Assembly: GCA_039812545.1 (NCBI GenBank)
Contig: JBDIAR010000140.1
Span: forward strand, 1-8,839
Direction: 5' to 3'
Source: JBDIAR01 sp039812545
GTDB taxonomy: Bacteria > Actinomycetota > Actinomycetes > Actinomycetales > Dermatophilaceae
Length of the DNA: 8,839 nt
Below, piece by piece: positions 1-6,937 of this stretch. Position numbers and translations under genes: made by a program. How positions within the stretch are numbered: position 1 is the stretch's first letter; the number at the start of each line of letters is the position of its first letter. The notes beneath the pieces were generated by a model. That model saw only the letters and a list, made by a program, of their open reading frames with translations. It made no database searches and had not been told where the DNA came from.

Positions 1-4
1 GTCG

Positions 5-39
5 GTCGGGGTCGACGGGTCATCCGTCGGGGTCGACGG
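5..39. repeat. Tandem 21-bp repeat, two copies of GTCGGGGTCGACGG
   Basis: The 14-mer GTCGGGGTCGACGG occurs at 5-18 and again at 26-39, a period of 21 bp, which is seven codons. Degenerate GTCGG units flank it at 1-5 and 43-50. A period divisible by three fits a repeat inside coding sequence, either the Pro-Ser-Thr-Pro-Thr-Asp-Asp reading on the minus strand or a Val-Gly-Val-Asp-Gly-Ser-Ser reading on the plus strand. Confidence 0.7.
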
Positions 40-119
40 CTCGTCGGTCGGCAGGCCGCCATCGCCGGAGATGAAGGTTCGATGAAGTACCGACGCCCGC
101 CGTCGGCAGGGGAAGGGCG

Positions 120-131
120 GGGTCGCGACCC
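120..131 (-). terminator. Perfect 12-bp palindrome directly after the ftsK stop
   Basis: GGGTCGCGACCC is self-complementary and starts at the base next to the ftsK stop codon. In RNA it can fold only a short GC hairpin, and no U-run follows. It could be a weak actinobacterial-style terminator or part of one, or only a chance GC palindrome. Confidence 0.2.
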
Positions 132-2885
132 TCAGCCCCGGCCGGTCAGCTGCCAGGCGTCCAGGTCCTCCGGTGGATCGTCGTAGGACGAGCCGTCGAA
201 TTCCCCGACCTCGGCATACCGGTCCGGGCTTCGCGGGCCCGCGGCAGCATCGTCGAGCGAATCAGCTGGTGGGTCCTCGCCCTTGAGCATGGCCAGGGTG
301 GCCGGCAGGTCGTCCGGCTTGACCAGGACCTCACGCGCCTTGGATCCCTCCGAGGGGCCGACCACGCCCCGGGTCTCCAGCAGGTCCATGAGTCGGCCGG
401 CCTTGGCGAAGCCGACCCGCAGTTTGCGCTGCAGCATTGAGGTGGAACCGAATTGGGTGGTGACGATCTGTTCGGCGGCCTGCAACAAGAGCTCTAGGTC
501 GTCACCGATGTCGTCGTCGATCTGCTTGCGTTCGGCGACCACGGCCACGTCGTCGCGGAAGACCGGCTTCATCTGCTCGCTGACGAACTTGACGACCGCG
601 TGCACCTCCGACTCGGTCACCCAGGCACCCTGCACCCGCAACGGCTTGCTCGCGCCCATCGGCAGGAAGAGCGCGTCGCCCTGGCCGATGAGCTTCTCGG
701 CACCCGGCTGGTCAAGGACGACTCGGCTGTCCGCGAGCGAACTGGTGGCGAAGGCCATTCGGGAGGGCACATTGGCCTTGATCAGGCCGGTGACCACGTC
801 GACCGAGGGACGCTGCGTGGCCAGGACCAGGTGGATTCCCGCGGCCCGGGCGAGTTGGGTGATCCGGACGACCGACTCCTCGACGTCGCGGGGGGCCACC
901 ATCATCAGGTCGGCGAGTTCGTCGACGACGACGAGAAGGTACGGATAGGGCGCCATCACGCGTTCCGAGCCCGGCGGCGGCTTGAGCGCCCCGGTGCGGA
1001 CGGCCTTGTTGAAGTCGTCGATGTGCTTGAAGCCGGAGGCCGCGAGGTCGTCGTAGCGCGCATCCATCTCGCGAACGACCCATTGGAGCGCCTCGGCGGC
1101 CTTCTTCGGGCTCGTGATGATCGGGGTGATCAGGTGCGGAATCCCCTCGTATGCCGTGAGTTCGACACGCTTGGGGTCCACCAGGATCATCCGCACCTCC
1201 TCGGGCGTGGACCGCATGAGGATCGAGGTGATCATCGAATTCACGAAGCTCGACTTGCCCGAACCGGTGGCACCCGCCACCAGCAGGTGCGGCATCTTCG
1301 CGAGGTTGGCCACGACATACGCGCCCTCGACGTCCTTGCCGACCCCCATGATCATCGGATGCGTGTTGCTGCGGGCGGTCTGGCTGCGCAGCACGTCCCC
1401 GAGGGCCACGTTCTCCCGGTCGATGTTGGGGATCTCGATGCCGATGGCCGACTTGCCGGGTATCGGACTGAGGATGCGCACGTCGGCGGAGGCGACGGCA
1501 TACGCGATGTTCTTCGAGAGCGCGGTGACCCGCTCGACCTTGGTGCCGGAACCGAGTTCGACCTCGTACCGGGTGACCGTCGGCCCGCGGGTGAAGCCGG
1601 TGACCTGGGCGTCGATGTCGAACTGCTCGAAGACATTGGTCAACGACTCCACGACCCGGTCGTTGGTGACGCTGCGGGTCTTGTGCGGCGGGCCGGGGAC
1701 GAGCATCGCGTGATCGGGCAGCCGGTAGGTGATCTCGCCGCCGAGGCTGAGCTGCTCCACCCGGGCCGGCATCGGATGTAGCGGTGGGGGCGGAAGTTCA
1801 GCCTTACCCGTCGGGCCCGTGGGCGTCCCGCCCGGCTGGGTGCGGTCTGGATCGGCGTGCGGCGACTTCCCGGACGGCCGCGCGGCGGGGGTAGCCGTCC
1901 TCTTGGAGTCGTCGGCGCGGGTGGCTGCGGCGTCGCCGGGGGGCTGCCTGAGCCGGCGGAAGCGACCGCCGCCGCCGACCTGCGCGGCGCTGTCGAACGC
2001 GACGTCCCCGTCCAAGCCCTCGATCTTGGCGCGCTTCGCCGACGCGCCTCGGCGTTGCGCTTCAGGAGCACCGGTGGCGCCGCCGGCCTGCGCCTTGTCA
2101 CCACCGGCTGCGGTGGTGCTGCCGTGCAGCAGGTAGTCCCTGCCCTGACGCAACCGGGTGGGGATCATCCGGACCGGCGTGGCGGTCAGCACGAGCAGGC
2201 CGAAGAAGGCCAGCAGGAAGAGGATGACCATCGCCCCCGGAGCGGAGACGGCCGAGGCGATGGGGCTCGCGGCGAGGAACCCGAGGATTCCACCGCCGGC
2301 CCGCATCTTCTCCGGGCCGTCCGGCGGGGTGGGCAATTGCGCTGCAAGATGGGCGATTCCGGAGGCGGCGAAGGCCAGCGCGAGCGATCCGACGAGCATG
2401 CGGTTGGTGGCCGACTCGTCGGTCGGCGTGCGCAGGAAGCGGATCCCGAAGGCGAGCAGGACGAGCGGAACGGCATACCCGATCCGGCCGAATGTGCCCG
2501 CCACGACTGCATGGACGACGTCACCGACGGGGCCAGGAATGCCCCACCACTCGCGTGCGGCGACCAGGACGGAGAGGGCGAGGAGGAAGAAGCCGACCCC
2601 GTCGCGACGGTGTTCGGGCTCGAGGTCGGCGGCACTGTTCCCGACCCGGCGGACCGCTCCGCCGGCCACGTGGGCGGCGCCGAGCCAGGCTCCGCGCACC
2701 ACCCGAATCGGCCACGGCGACCCGCTCGGCCGCTTCCGCGACCGCGCCCCACGTGCCGGCGGACGAGCACTGGCCGGGCGGGCACCGGCGCCGCGGGTCC
2801 CCGCCGGACGCTGCCCGGCTCGAGATGCGCTGCTGCGCGCCGCGGCGGCTGAGCGCGTCGATGAGGTGGATGGTCGGGTCGCCAT
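132..2885 (-). CDS. ftsK: DNA translocase FtsK (FtsK/SpoIIIE family)
   Basis: Septum-anchored, ATP-driven DNA pump that clears and aligns the chromosome terminus during division. From the chosen start it is 917 aa. Residues 1-90 are an Ala/Arg/Ser/Pro-rich cytoplasmic leader. About four to five membrane segments lie between 98 and 237 (near 98-112, 133-151, 163-183, 197-215 and 216-236). A low-complexity Pro/Gly linker covers 250-375. The RecA-like motor follows, with Walker A GATGSGKS at 538-545 (Lys544), Walker B LVVVDE at 651-656 and the family motif ATQRPS at 689-694. The winged-helix gamma domain that reads polar DNA motifs is at about 795-856, followed by an acidic tail. I chose the ATG at 2885 (MATRPS) because a TAGTCT box ends 7 nt upstream, which suits a leaderless mRNA. 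An ATG at 2999 would add 38 residues without recognisable character. It is divergent from the satD operon. Family identity is certain; the start is an inference. Confidence 0.96.
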   Translation of the reverse strand: MATRPSTSSTRSAAAARSSASRAGQRPAGTRGAGARPASARPPARGARSRKRPSGSPWPIRVVRGAWLGAAHVAGGAVRRVGNSAADLEPEHRRDGVGFFLLALSVLVAAREWWGIPGPVGDVVHAVVAGTFGRIGYAVPLVLLAFGIRFLRTPTDESATNRMLVGSLALAFAASGIAHLAAQLPTPPDGPEKMRAGGGILGFLAASPIASAVSAPGAMVILFLLAFFGLLVLTATPVRMIPTRLRQGRDYLLHGSTTAAGGDKAQAGGATGAPEAQRRGASAKRAKIEGLDGDVAFDSAAQVGGGGRFRRLRQPPGDAAATRADDSKRTATPAARPSGKSPHADPDRTQPGGTPTGPTGKAELPPPPLHPMPARVEQLSLGGEITYRLPDHAMLVPGPPHKTRSVTNDRVVESLTNVFEQFDIDAQVTGFTRGPTVTRYEVELGSGTKVERVTALSKNIAYAVASADVRILSPIPGKSAIGIEIPNIDRENVALGDVLRSQTARSNTHPMIMGVGKDVEGAYVVANLAKMPHLLVAGATGSGKSSFVNSMITSILMRSTPEEVRMILVDPKRVELTAYEGIPHLITPIITSPKKAAEALQWVVREMDARYDDLAASGFKHIDDFNKAVRTGALKPPPGSERVMAPYPYLLVVVDELADLMMVAPRDVEESVVRITQLARAAGIHLVLATQRPSVDVVTGLIKANVPSRMAFATSSLADSRVVLDQPGAEKLIGQGDALFLPMGASKPLRVQGAWVTESEVHAVVKFVSEQMKPVFRDDVAVVAERKQIDDDIGDDLELLLQAAEQIVTTQFGSTSMLQRKLRVGFAKAGRLMDLLETRGVVGPSEGSKAREVLVKPDDLPATLAMLKGEDPPADSLDDAAAGPRSPDRYAEVGEFDGSSYDDPPEDLDAWQLTGRG

Positions 2886-2892
2886 GTCGGAC

Positions 2893-2898
2893 AGACTA
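2893..2898 (-). promoter_or_regulatory. Putative ftsK -10 element (TAGTCT), leaderless
   Basis: Read on the minus strand, TAGTCT matches the actinobacterial -10 pattern TANNNT and ends 7 nt before the ATG at 2885. Transcription would therefore begin at or beside the start codon. No Shine-Dalgarno sequence fits in the gap. No convincing -35 is visible; the expected place is filled by an inverted repeat. Confidence 0.5.
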
Positions 2899-2899
2899 G

Positions 2900-2923
2900 C
2901 CCGTGAGTCACATCCGTCACGGG
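2900..2923. promoter_or_regulatory. Inverted repeat CCCGTGA-N10-TCACGGG upstream of ftsK
   Basis: Two perfect 7-bp arms (2900-2906 and 2917-2923) are separated by 10 nt. The element begins one base upstream of the proposed ftsK -10 box and covers the -35 area, where a repressor or activator dimer would sit. It does not look like the actinobacterial LexA box. The protein that would bind it is unknown. Confidence 0.4.
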
Positions 2924-3019
2924 AGGTGAACTCTGACCCGCGCGAAACACCTGCCTCAGCGCCAACCGCGGGGCCGACCCGGGGGCCTACGGTCTCCATC
3001 GGCCAGTAAAGGCTATAAG

Positions 3020-3067
3020 CTTAACTATCGGATGTTAAGGTTCTAGGGTTAACTGTTCGGAGTTGAG
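3020..3067. promoter_or_regulatory. Two tandem operator-like dyads before satD
   Basis: Site 1 (3020-3039) is CTTAAC-N8-GTTAAG, a perfect 6-bp inverted repeat. Site 2 (3048-3067) is GTTAAC-N8-GTTGAG, the same arrangement with small mismatches. The centres are 28 bp apart and the spacers (tatcggat and tgttcgga) are related too. They sit in an AT-rich island (about 3009-3055) that contrasts with the GC-rich surroundings. Possible -10 boxes (TAAGCT at 3016, TAAGGT at 3036, TAGGGT at 3044) are interleaved with the sites, and site 2 runs into the ribosome binding site, so bound protein would block transcription. The binder is unproven; SatD itself carries a helix-turn-helix. Confidence 0.55.
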
Positions 3068-3072
3068 GTGAG
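3065..3072 (+). promoter_or_regulatory. Shine-Dalgarno of satD (GAGGTGAG)
   Basis: GAGGTGAG lies 3 nt before the GTG at 3076, with its AGGTGA core 5 nt away, and is a good match to the 16S rRNA tail. It decides the GTG start of the SatD gene. It is the one clear ribosome binding site in the window; the other transcript-leading genes look leaderless. Confidence 0.65.
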
Positions 3073-3075
3073 AAC

Positions 3076-3849
3076 GTGTACGTCATCACGGCGGATCAAC
3101 GGGCGAGTCGGAAGTCTGGGGATGCGGTACCTCAGGCGCTGGAACGACTCGGGAGCACGGTCGAGGGGTCTGCCTGGGGTCTGTACCGGCCGTTCGAGCG
3201 GACGGCGGGCGATGAGATCCAAGGGGCGTTGACCGACGCGGCCAGTGCGCTGCGGGTCGTCCTCTGGTTGTTGCGCACCGACCGGTGGCATGTGGGACTC
3301 GGGATCGGGCCGGTGGAGGAGCCTGTGCCGACATCGGTGCGCAGCGCGCGCGGACCGGCGTTCCACGCGGCCCGAGCGGCAGTCGAGGCCGCCCGGCGGG
3401 TCGACCACCACGTCGCGGTGCGCGCCGCGACGGGCTCTCCACCGCCCGCGCCCGATGGGCCCGCCGCAAGCCCGGCGCAGGGTCGTGTCGGTGGTGCCGG
3501 GTACGGTCGGGACGACAGATCGACTCCAGCAGCTTCGTTGGGAGATGGCGTGGACATGACGACGGCCGGCCCGGCGGATGCCCGCGCCCATGCCGGGTAT
3601 GCCGAGGCCGGGCTGTGGCTGCTCTGTCGGGTGCTGTCCGCCCGGACTCCTGCGGGCTGGCAGGCCGTGGATCTGGCGGCCGGTGGCGCCACGGGCCGGC
3701 AGATCGCCGAGCGGTTCGCCATCAGCCCCGCGGCCGTCAGTCAGCGCTTGGCCCGGGCCGGCTGGTCGGATGAGAAGGCCGCCATCCCGTTGATCGAGCA
3801 CCACCTGTGGATGGCCGATCTTCCCGACGTCGCGGGCCTCCTGTCATGA
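3076..3849 (+). CDS. SatD family protein with C-terminal helix-turn-helix
   Basis: 257 aa, GTG start. The N-terminus MYVITADQRASRKSGD, the block ERTAGDEIQG (41-50) and WHVGLGIGPVEEPVPTSVRSARGPAF (in two pieces, about 71-96) are the pattern I associate with the SatD family, named after the Streptococcus mutans secretion and acid tolerance locus; its biochemical role is not established. The early Asp7 and the Gly-Asp-Glu at 45-47 recall the metal-binding corners of nucleotide-cyclase-like folds, which is only an inference. Residues 118-165 are a Pro/Gly/Ala-rich linker of no recognised fold. Residues 204-230 (GATGRQIAERFAISPAAVSQ onward) form a clear helix-turn-helix, so the protein probably binds DNA. 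Its stop overlaps the next start as ATGA. The two dyads before it may be its own operators. Confidence 0.8.
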   Translation: MYVITADQRASRKSGDAVPQALERLGSTVEGSAWGLYRPFERTAGDEIQGALTDAASALRVVLWLLRTDRWHVGLGIGPVEEPVPTSVRSARGPAFHAARAAVEAARRVDHHVAVRAATGSPPPAPDGPAASPAQGRVGGAGYGRDDRSTPAASLGDGVDMTTAGPADARAHAGYAEAGLWLLCRVLSARTPAGWQAVDLAAGGATGRQIAERFAISPAAVSQRLARAGWSDEKAAIPLIEHHLWMADLPDVAGLLS

Positions 3850-4250
3850 CCTGGCTGGCCGTCGGCGAGGTGGTCGCCCTCGGGCTGTTGGCCGTTTTCG
3901 CCGGCAGTCCGGTGACGACGGCGCTGTTCCGACACGTCGACCGGCACCCCCATCCCGACGCGCGCGCGCCGGAGGCTGCGGAGCGGGTCGTCGAGGCCGG
4001 AGCCATCCTGCGCGGCGGCCATTGGATCGGTGTGCTCGAACGAACCGCGGTCTACGCCAGCATCCTGGTCCAATGGCCCACCGGCATCGGATTGGTGGTC
4101 GCGGTGAAGGGTCTGGGTCGCTACTCCGAGCTTCGCAGCGCCACACCGGGCACCGCCGAGCGCTTCATCATCGGCACCTTCACCAGCATCCTGTTCGCCT
4201 CCGCGCTCGCGCTGACGGCCCAGTGGCTCCTCCACCTCATCCCGCCGTAG
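3846..4250 (+). CDS. Small membrane protein resembling the C-terminal half of DUF3307
   Basis: 134 aa with about three hydrophobic segments (near 4-27, 66-88 and 107-131). The stretch HWIGVLERTAVYASIL (59-74), then GLVVAVKGLGRYSEL (82-96), and ERFIIGTFTSILFA (104-117) resemble the last part of DUF3307 membrane proteins, where a Y-IG-LER segment is followed by a lysine-bearing helix and an IGT-S-L helix. The N-terminal DUF3307 portion seems absent here, so this would be a half-length form. DUF3307 genes are often found beside satD, which fits. The ATG overlaps the SatD stop by ATGA, implying translational coupling and a joint function. Its stop lies 9 bp from the convergent rnj stop, with no obvious terminator between. 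The function is unknown; family placement is from memory of the motifs. Confidence 0.75.
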   Translation: MTWLAVGEVVALGLLAVFAGSPVTTALFRHVDRHPHPDARAPEAAERVVEAGAILRGGHWIGVLERTAVYASILVQWPTGIGLVVAVKGLGRYSELRSATPGTAERFIIGTFTSILFASALALTAQWLLHLIPP

Positions 4251-4259
4251 CCGCTCGGC

Positions 4260-5945
4260 TCAGGCCTCGATCACCACGGGAATGATCATCGGGCGACGCC
4301 GGATCTTGCCGCCGACCCAGCTGCCCACCGTGCGACGGATGATCTGCTGCAACTGGTAGCTGTCGGTGACCCCACCGGCGAGGGCGTCGTTGAGCGCCTG
4401 TTCGACCTTGGGGAGCACGCTCTGGAACACCGCGTCGTCGCCGACGAAACCGCGCGCCATGATCTCCGGGCTGGTCGCCAGCTTCCCGGCCGAGGCGTCG
4501 ACGACGGCGATGCACGTGATGAACCCCTCGTCGCGCAGGATCCGACGGTCCTTCAACAGTGCCTCGGTGGTTTCCCCGACGCTGGACCCGTCGACGTAGA
4601 CATACCCGCACGGCACCGAACCCACGATTGAGGCGACGCCGTCGACCAGGTCGACAACCACGCCGTCCTCGGCCACGAGAACCCGCTCGGCGGGGACTCC
4701 GGTGGCCTTGGCGAGTTCGGCATTGGCATACATGTGCCGGAACTCGCCGTGCACGGGCAGGACATTGCGCGGTTTAACGATGTTGTAGACGTAGAGCAGT
4801 TCGCCGGCGCTGGCGTGCCCGGAGGTGTGGACGGTCGCGTTGCCGCGATGGACGACCTTGGCGCCGAGGCGCATCAGTCCGTTGATGACGCGGTACACGG
4901 CGTTCTCGTTGCCGGGGATCAGCGAGGAGGCCAGCAGCACGGTGTCCCCCGGCCCGACCCGGATCTTGTGGTCGTTGCCGGCCATCCGGGACAGCGCCGC
5001 CATGGGTTCGCCCTGGCTGCCGGTGGAGACCAGGACGATCTGGTCGTCGCGCAGTTTGTCGACCGCGGACAGGTCGACCAGGACCCCGGGCGGGACGTGG
5101 AGATATCCGAGATCGGAGGCGATTCCCATATTGCGCACCATCGACCGGCCGACGAAGGCGACCTTGCGGCCGGCCTTGGCGGCGGCGTCGAAGACCTGTT
5201 GGACCCGGTGCACGTGCGAGGAGAAACAGGCGACGACGATGCGGCGTTCGGCGTGCCTGAAGACTTTGTCGATGGCGGGAGCGATATCGCGTTCGGGCAT
5301 GGTGAAGCCCGGCACGTCGGCATTGGTGGAGTCCGTGAGCAGGAGGTCCACGCCCTCCTCGCCGAGCGCGGCGAAGGCGCGCAGGTCGGTCAACCGACCG
5401 TCCAGCGGAAGCTGGTCCATCTTGAAGTCGCCGGTGTGCAGCAGTGTGCCGGCGGCGGTGCGGACGAAGATGGCCAGCGCGTCCGGGATCGAGTGGTTGA
5501 CCGCCACGAATTCCAGGTCGAAGGGTCCCACCCGCTCGCGCTGGCCCTCGACCACGGTCAGCGAATACGGGGTGATCCGGTGTTCGCGGAGTTTGGCCTC
5601 GACCAGGGCCAGGGTGAACTGGGACCCGATGAGCGGGATATCGGGTTTCATCCGCAGCAGATAGGGAACCGCCCCGATGTGGTCCTCGTGGCCGTGGGTG
5701 AGGACGATGGCCTCGATGTCGGCGAGCCGATCCTCGATGACGGACAGGTCGGGCAGGATCAGGTCGACACCCGGGTGATGGTCCTCGGGGAAGAGCACCC
5801 CGCAGTCGATGACGAGCAGCCGGCCCTCAGTCTCCAGGACGGTCATATTGCGACCGATCTCGCCCAGCCCGCCGAGCGGGGTGACGCGGAGCGTGCCGGG
5901 CGTCAACGGCGGCGGCTCGCCGAGGTCCGGATGCGGGTGGCTCAT
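4260..5945 (-). CDS. rnj: Ribonuclease J (metallo-beta-lactamase/beta-CASP)
   Basis: Zinc-dependent RNase with 5'-exonuclease and endonuclease activity, used in mRNA decay and rRNA maturation. It is 561 aa, the usual actinobacterial length. The beta-lactamase core begins at about residue 20 with LGGLGEIGRNM, has the metal motif HGHEDH at 84-89, His151 (NHSIPD) and Asp173 (HTGDFKMD). The beta-CASP domain follows from about 206 (DSTNAD), and the core resumes with HTSGHAS at 373-379 and PVHGEFRH at 397-404. The C-terminal RNase J domain fills 445-561. Start: the ATG at 5945 overlaps the dapA stop as ATGA, giving a coupled dapA-rnj operon, an order also known from mycobacteria. Longer frames running up through dapA are not real starts. 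No key residue is missing. Confidence 0.97.
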   Translation of the reverse strand: MSHPHPDLGEPPPLTPGTLRVTPLGGLGEIGRNMTVLETEGRLLVIDCGVLFPEDHHPGVDLILPDLSVIEDRLADIEAIVLTHGHEDHIGAVPYLLRMKPDIPLIGSQFTLALVEAKLREHRITPYSLTVVEGQRERVGPFDLEFVAVNHSIPDALAIFVRTAAGTLLHTGDFKMDQLPLDGRLTDLRAFAALGEEGVDLLLTDSTNADVPGFTMPERDIAPAIDKVFRHAERRIVVACFSSHVHRVQQVFDAAAKAGRKVAFVGRSMVRNMGIASDLGYLHVPPGVLVDLSAVDKLRDDQIVLVSTGSQGEPMAALSRMAGNDHKIRVGPGDTVLLASSLIPGNENAVYRVINGLMRLGAKVVHRGNATVHTSGHASAGELLYVYNIVKPRNVLPVHGEFRHMYANAELAKATGVPAERVLVAEDGVVVDLVDGVASIVGSVPCGYVYVDGSSVGETTEALLKDRRILRDEGFITCIAVVDASAGKLATSPEIMARGFVGDDAVFQSVLPKVEQALNDALAGGVTDSYQLQQIIRRTVGSWVGGKIRRRPMIIPVVIEA

Positions 5946-6871
5946 CGCTGCCCCGAATCGCCCGAGCCGGACTCGCTCAGACCCGACGCCCGCAGTCCGG
6001 CTCGCAGCTTTTCCACGTGCTCCGGCGGCGAGACCGTCAGCGGTAGCCGCACCGCCGGGGAGGAGATCAGGCCGAGTTCGCGAACGGCGGCTTTGGCCAT
6101 GATGGCGCCCTGCGAGGTGTTCATGATCGCGTCCGTGACCGGGACGAGGCGGCGGTGGATGTCCCGCGCACGGGCCAGATCGCCGGCGCCGACCGCCTCG
6201 ATCATGTCGGCGTAATCGGGTCCGGCGACATGCCCCACGACGCTGACCACCCCCACCGCGCCCAGCGCGAGCAGCGGCAGGTTGAACTCGTCGGCACCGG
6301 AGTACCACGCCAGGTCGGTCGCGGCGGTGACCTTCGTCATCGCCCACAAGTCGCACTTGGCGTCCTTGACCGCGACGATCCGCGGATGCTCGGCCAGGTC
6401 GATCAAGGTGTCCACGGCGATCGGGCGGCCGCTGCGATGCGGGATGTCGTACAGCAGCACCGGCACCTCGCTGGCGTCCGCGATCGCCCGGAAGTGGGCC
6501 GCGATGCCCGCGGGCGTGGGCAGGTTGTAATAGGGCGTCACCGCGAGTATGCCGGTGGCTCCGGCGGCGACGCAGCGCCGGGTGAGTTCGACGCTGTGGG
6601 CCGTGTCGTTGCTTCCGGCGCCGGCGACGACGCTCGCCCGGTCACCGACCGCCTCGACGACAGTGCGCAGCACGGCGAGCTTCTCGTCGTCGGTCAGTGT
6701 CGGAGCCTCCCCGGTCGTCCCGAACACGACGAGACCGTCATGGCGGCGCGCGACCAGATGTTCGGCCAGACGGGCGGCCCCGGCCAGGTCGAGGGAGCCG
6801 TCGTCGTGCATCGGGGTCACCATCGCGGTGAGCACCCGGCCGAAGGGTGGCGCTGGTGCAGGCGTCGTCAT
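5942..6871 (-). CDS. dapA: 4-hydroxy-tetrahydrodipicolinate synthase
   Basis: Condenses pyruvate with aspartate semialdehyde, the first committed step to diaminopimelate and lysine, in the cytoplasm. It is 309 aa, a normal length, a single TIM barrel. The pyruvate-binding motif GTTGE is at 51-55, the catalytic tyrosines are at 115 (VTPYYN) and 141 (LLYDIPHRSG), the substrate-binding arginine is Arg146, and the Schiff-base lysine is Lys169 (VAVKDAK). The DIPHRSG and VKDAKCDL blocks are typical of actinobacterial DapA. The last 15 residues are Ser/Gly-rich. The ATG at 6871 follows a TAGCCT box by 6 nt, so the operon is probably leaderless. rnj follows by ATGA overlap. The gene is divergent from the gene at 6938, 66 bp away. 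Confidence 0.96.
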   Translation of the reverse strand: MTTPAPAPPFGRVLTAMVTPMHDDGSLDLAGAARLAEHLVARRHDGLVVFGTTGEAPTLTDDEKLAVLRTVVEAVGDRASVVAGAGSNDTAHSVELTRRCVAAGATGILAVTPYYNLPTPAGIAAHFRAIADASEVPVLLYDIPHRSGRPIAVDTLIDLAEHPRIVAVKDAKCDLWAMTKVTAATDLAWYSGADEFNLPLLALGAVGVVSVVGHVAGPDYADMIEAVGAGDLARARDIHRRLVPVTDAIMNTSQGAIMAKAAVRELGLISSPAVRLPLTVSPPEHVEKLRAGLRASGLSESGSGDSGQR

Positions 6872-6877
6872 TGCTCC

Positions 6878-6883
6878 AGGCTA
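6878..6883 (-). promoter_or_regulatory. Putative dapA-rnj -10 element (TAGCCT), leaderless
   Basis: On the minus strand TAGCCT fits TANNNT and ends 6 nt before the dapA ATG. The intervening GGAGCA could look like a Shine-Dalgarno, but GGAG would be only 2 nt from the ATG, too close to work, so a leaderless start is the better reading. Confidence 0.5.
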
Positions 6884-6900
6884 ATGCTCGCGGCCGCGGA

Positions 6901-6910
6901 CTGCCGGCAG
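6901..6910. promoter_or_regulatory. 10-bp palindrome CTGCCGGCAG between divergent promoters
   Basis: A perfect palindrome sits 17 bp from the dapA -10 box and 14 bp from the opposite -10 box, so it covers the expected -35 region of both promoters. One bound dimer could control both directions. Ten-bp GC palindromes also occur by chance in DNA of this composition. Confidence 0.25.
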
Positions 6911-6924
6911 TGCCCATCGGCCAA

Positions 6925-6930
6925 TAGTGT
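6925..6930 (+). promoter_or_regulatory. Putative -10 element (TAGTGT), leaderless
   Basis: TAGTGT matches TANNNT and ends 7 nt before the ATG at 6938, placing the transcript start at or next to the start codon. GGCGGG just before the ATG is a poor ribosome binding site. Confidence 0.5.
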
Positions 6931-6937
6931 GGCGGGC

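Larger units (their letters stand above)
1..131. other. Edge region downstream of ftsK, no gene assigned
   Basis: This stretch lies beyond the ftsK stop codon and runs off the window. On the minus strand one frame is open throughout and reads a Pro/Thr/Asp-rich repeat (DEPSTPTDDPSTPTD) near the edge, but it contains no ATG, GTG or TTG between the ftsK stop and the edge. On the plus strand another frame reads VGVDGSSVGVDGSSVG and stops near position 84, so it could be the tail of a gene convergent with ftsK. Both readings come from the same tandem repeat and both have G/C-rich third positions, so I cannot choose between them without the flanking sequence. Confidence 0.35.

Noticed and set aside
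600..1781. Long plus-strand open frame opposite ftsK (also 1857-2852 and 2158-3009)
   Set aside because: Shadows of the ftsK motor and linker; the sense strand carries Walker A, Walker B and the gamma domain.
2886..2999. 38-residue N-terminal extension of FtsK from the ATG at 2999
   Set aside because: No recognisable sequence in it, and the MATRPS start has a -10 box at the right distance. Not fully excluded.
2926..3009. Small plus-strand reading frame (GTG, 27 aa) preceded by GGGAG
   Set aside because: The GGGAG abuts the GTG with no spacer, the peptide is Pro/Thr/Ala low complexity, and the frame simply continues an ftsK shadow.
4734..6215. 493-codon open frame on the plus strand opposite rnj and the dapA 3' end
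   Set aside because: It is antisense to intact RNase J and DapA. Its His/Asp/Gly/Val-rich composition is what the complement of a GC-rich gene gives, and no family is recognisable.
4260..6356. RNase J with a 137-residue N-terminal extension
   Set aside because: The extension is the dapA gene read out of frame. The ATG at 5945 gives the normal family length and an ATGA junction.
6155..6937. N-terminal extension of the mycothiol-dependent enzyme across dapA
   Set aside because: Antisense to dapA; the family N-terminus and a -10 box point to 6938.
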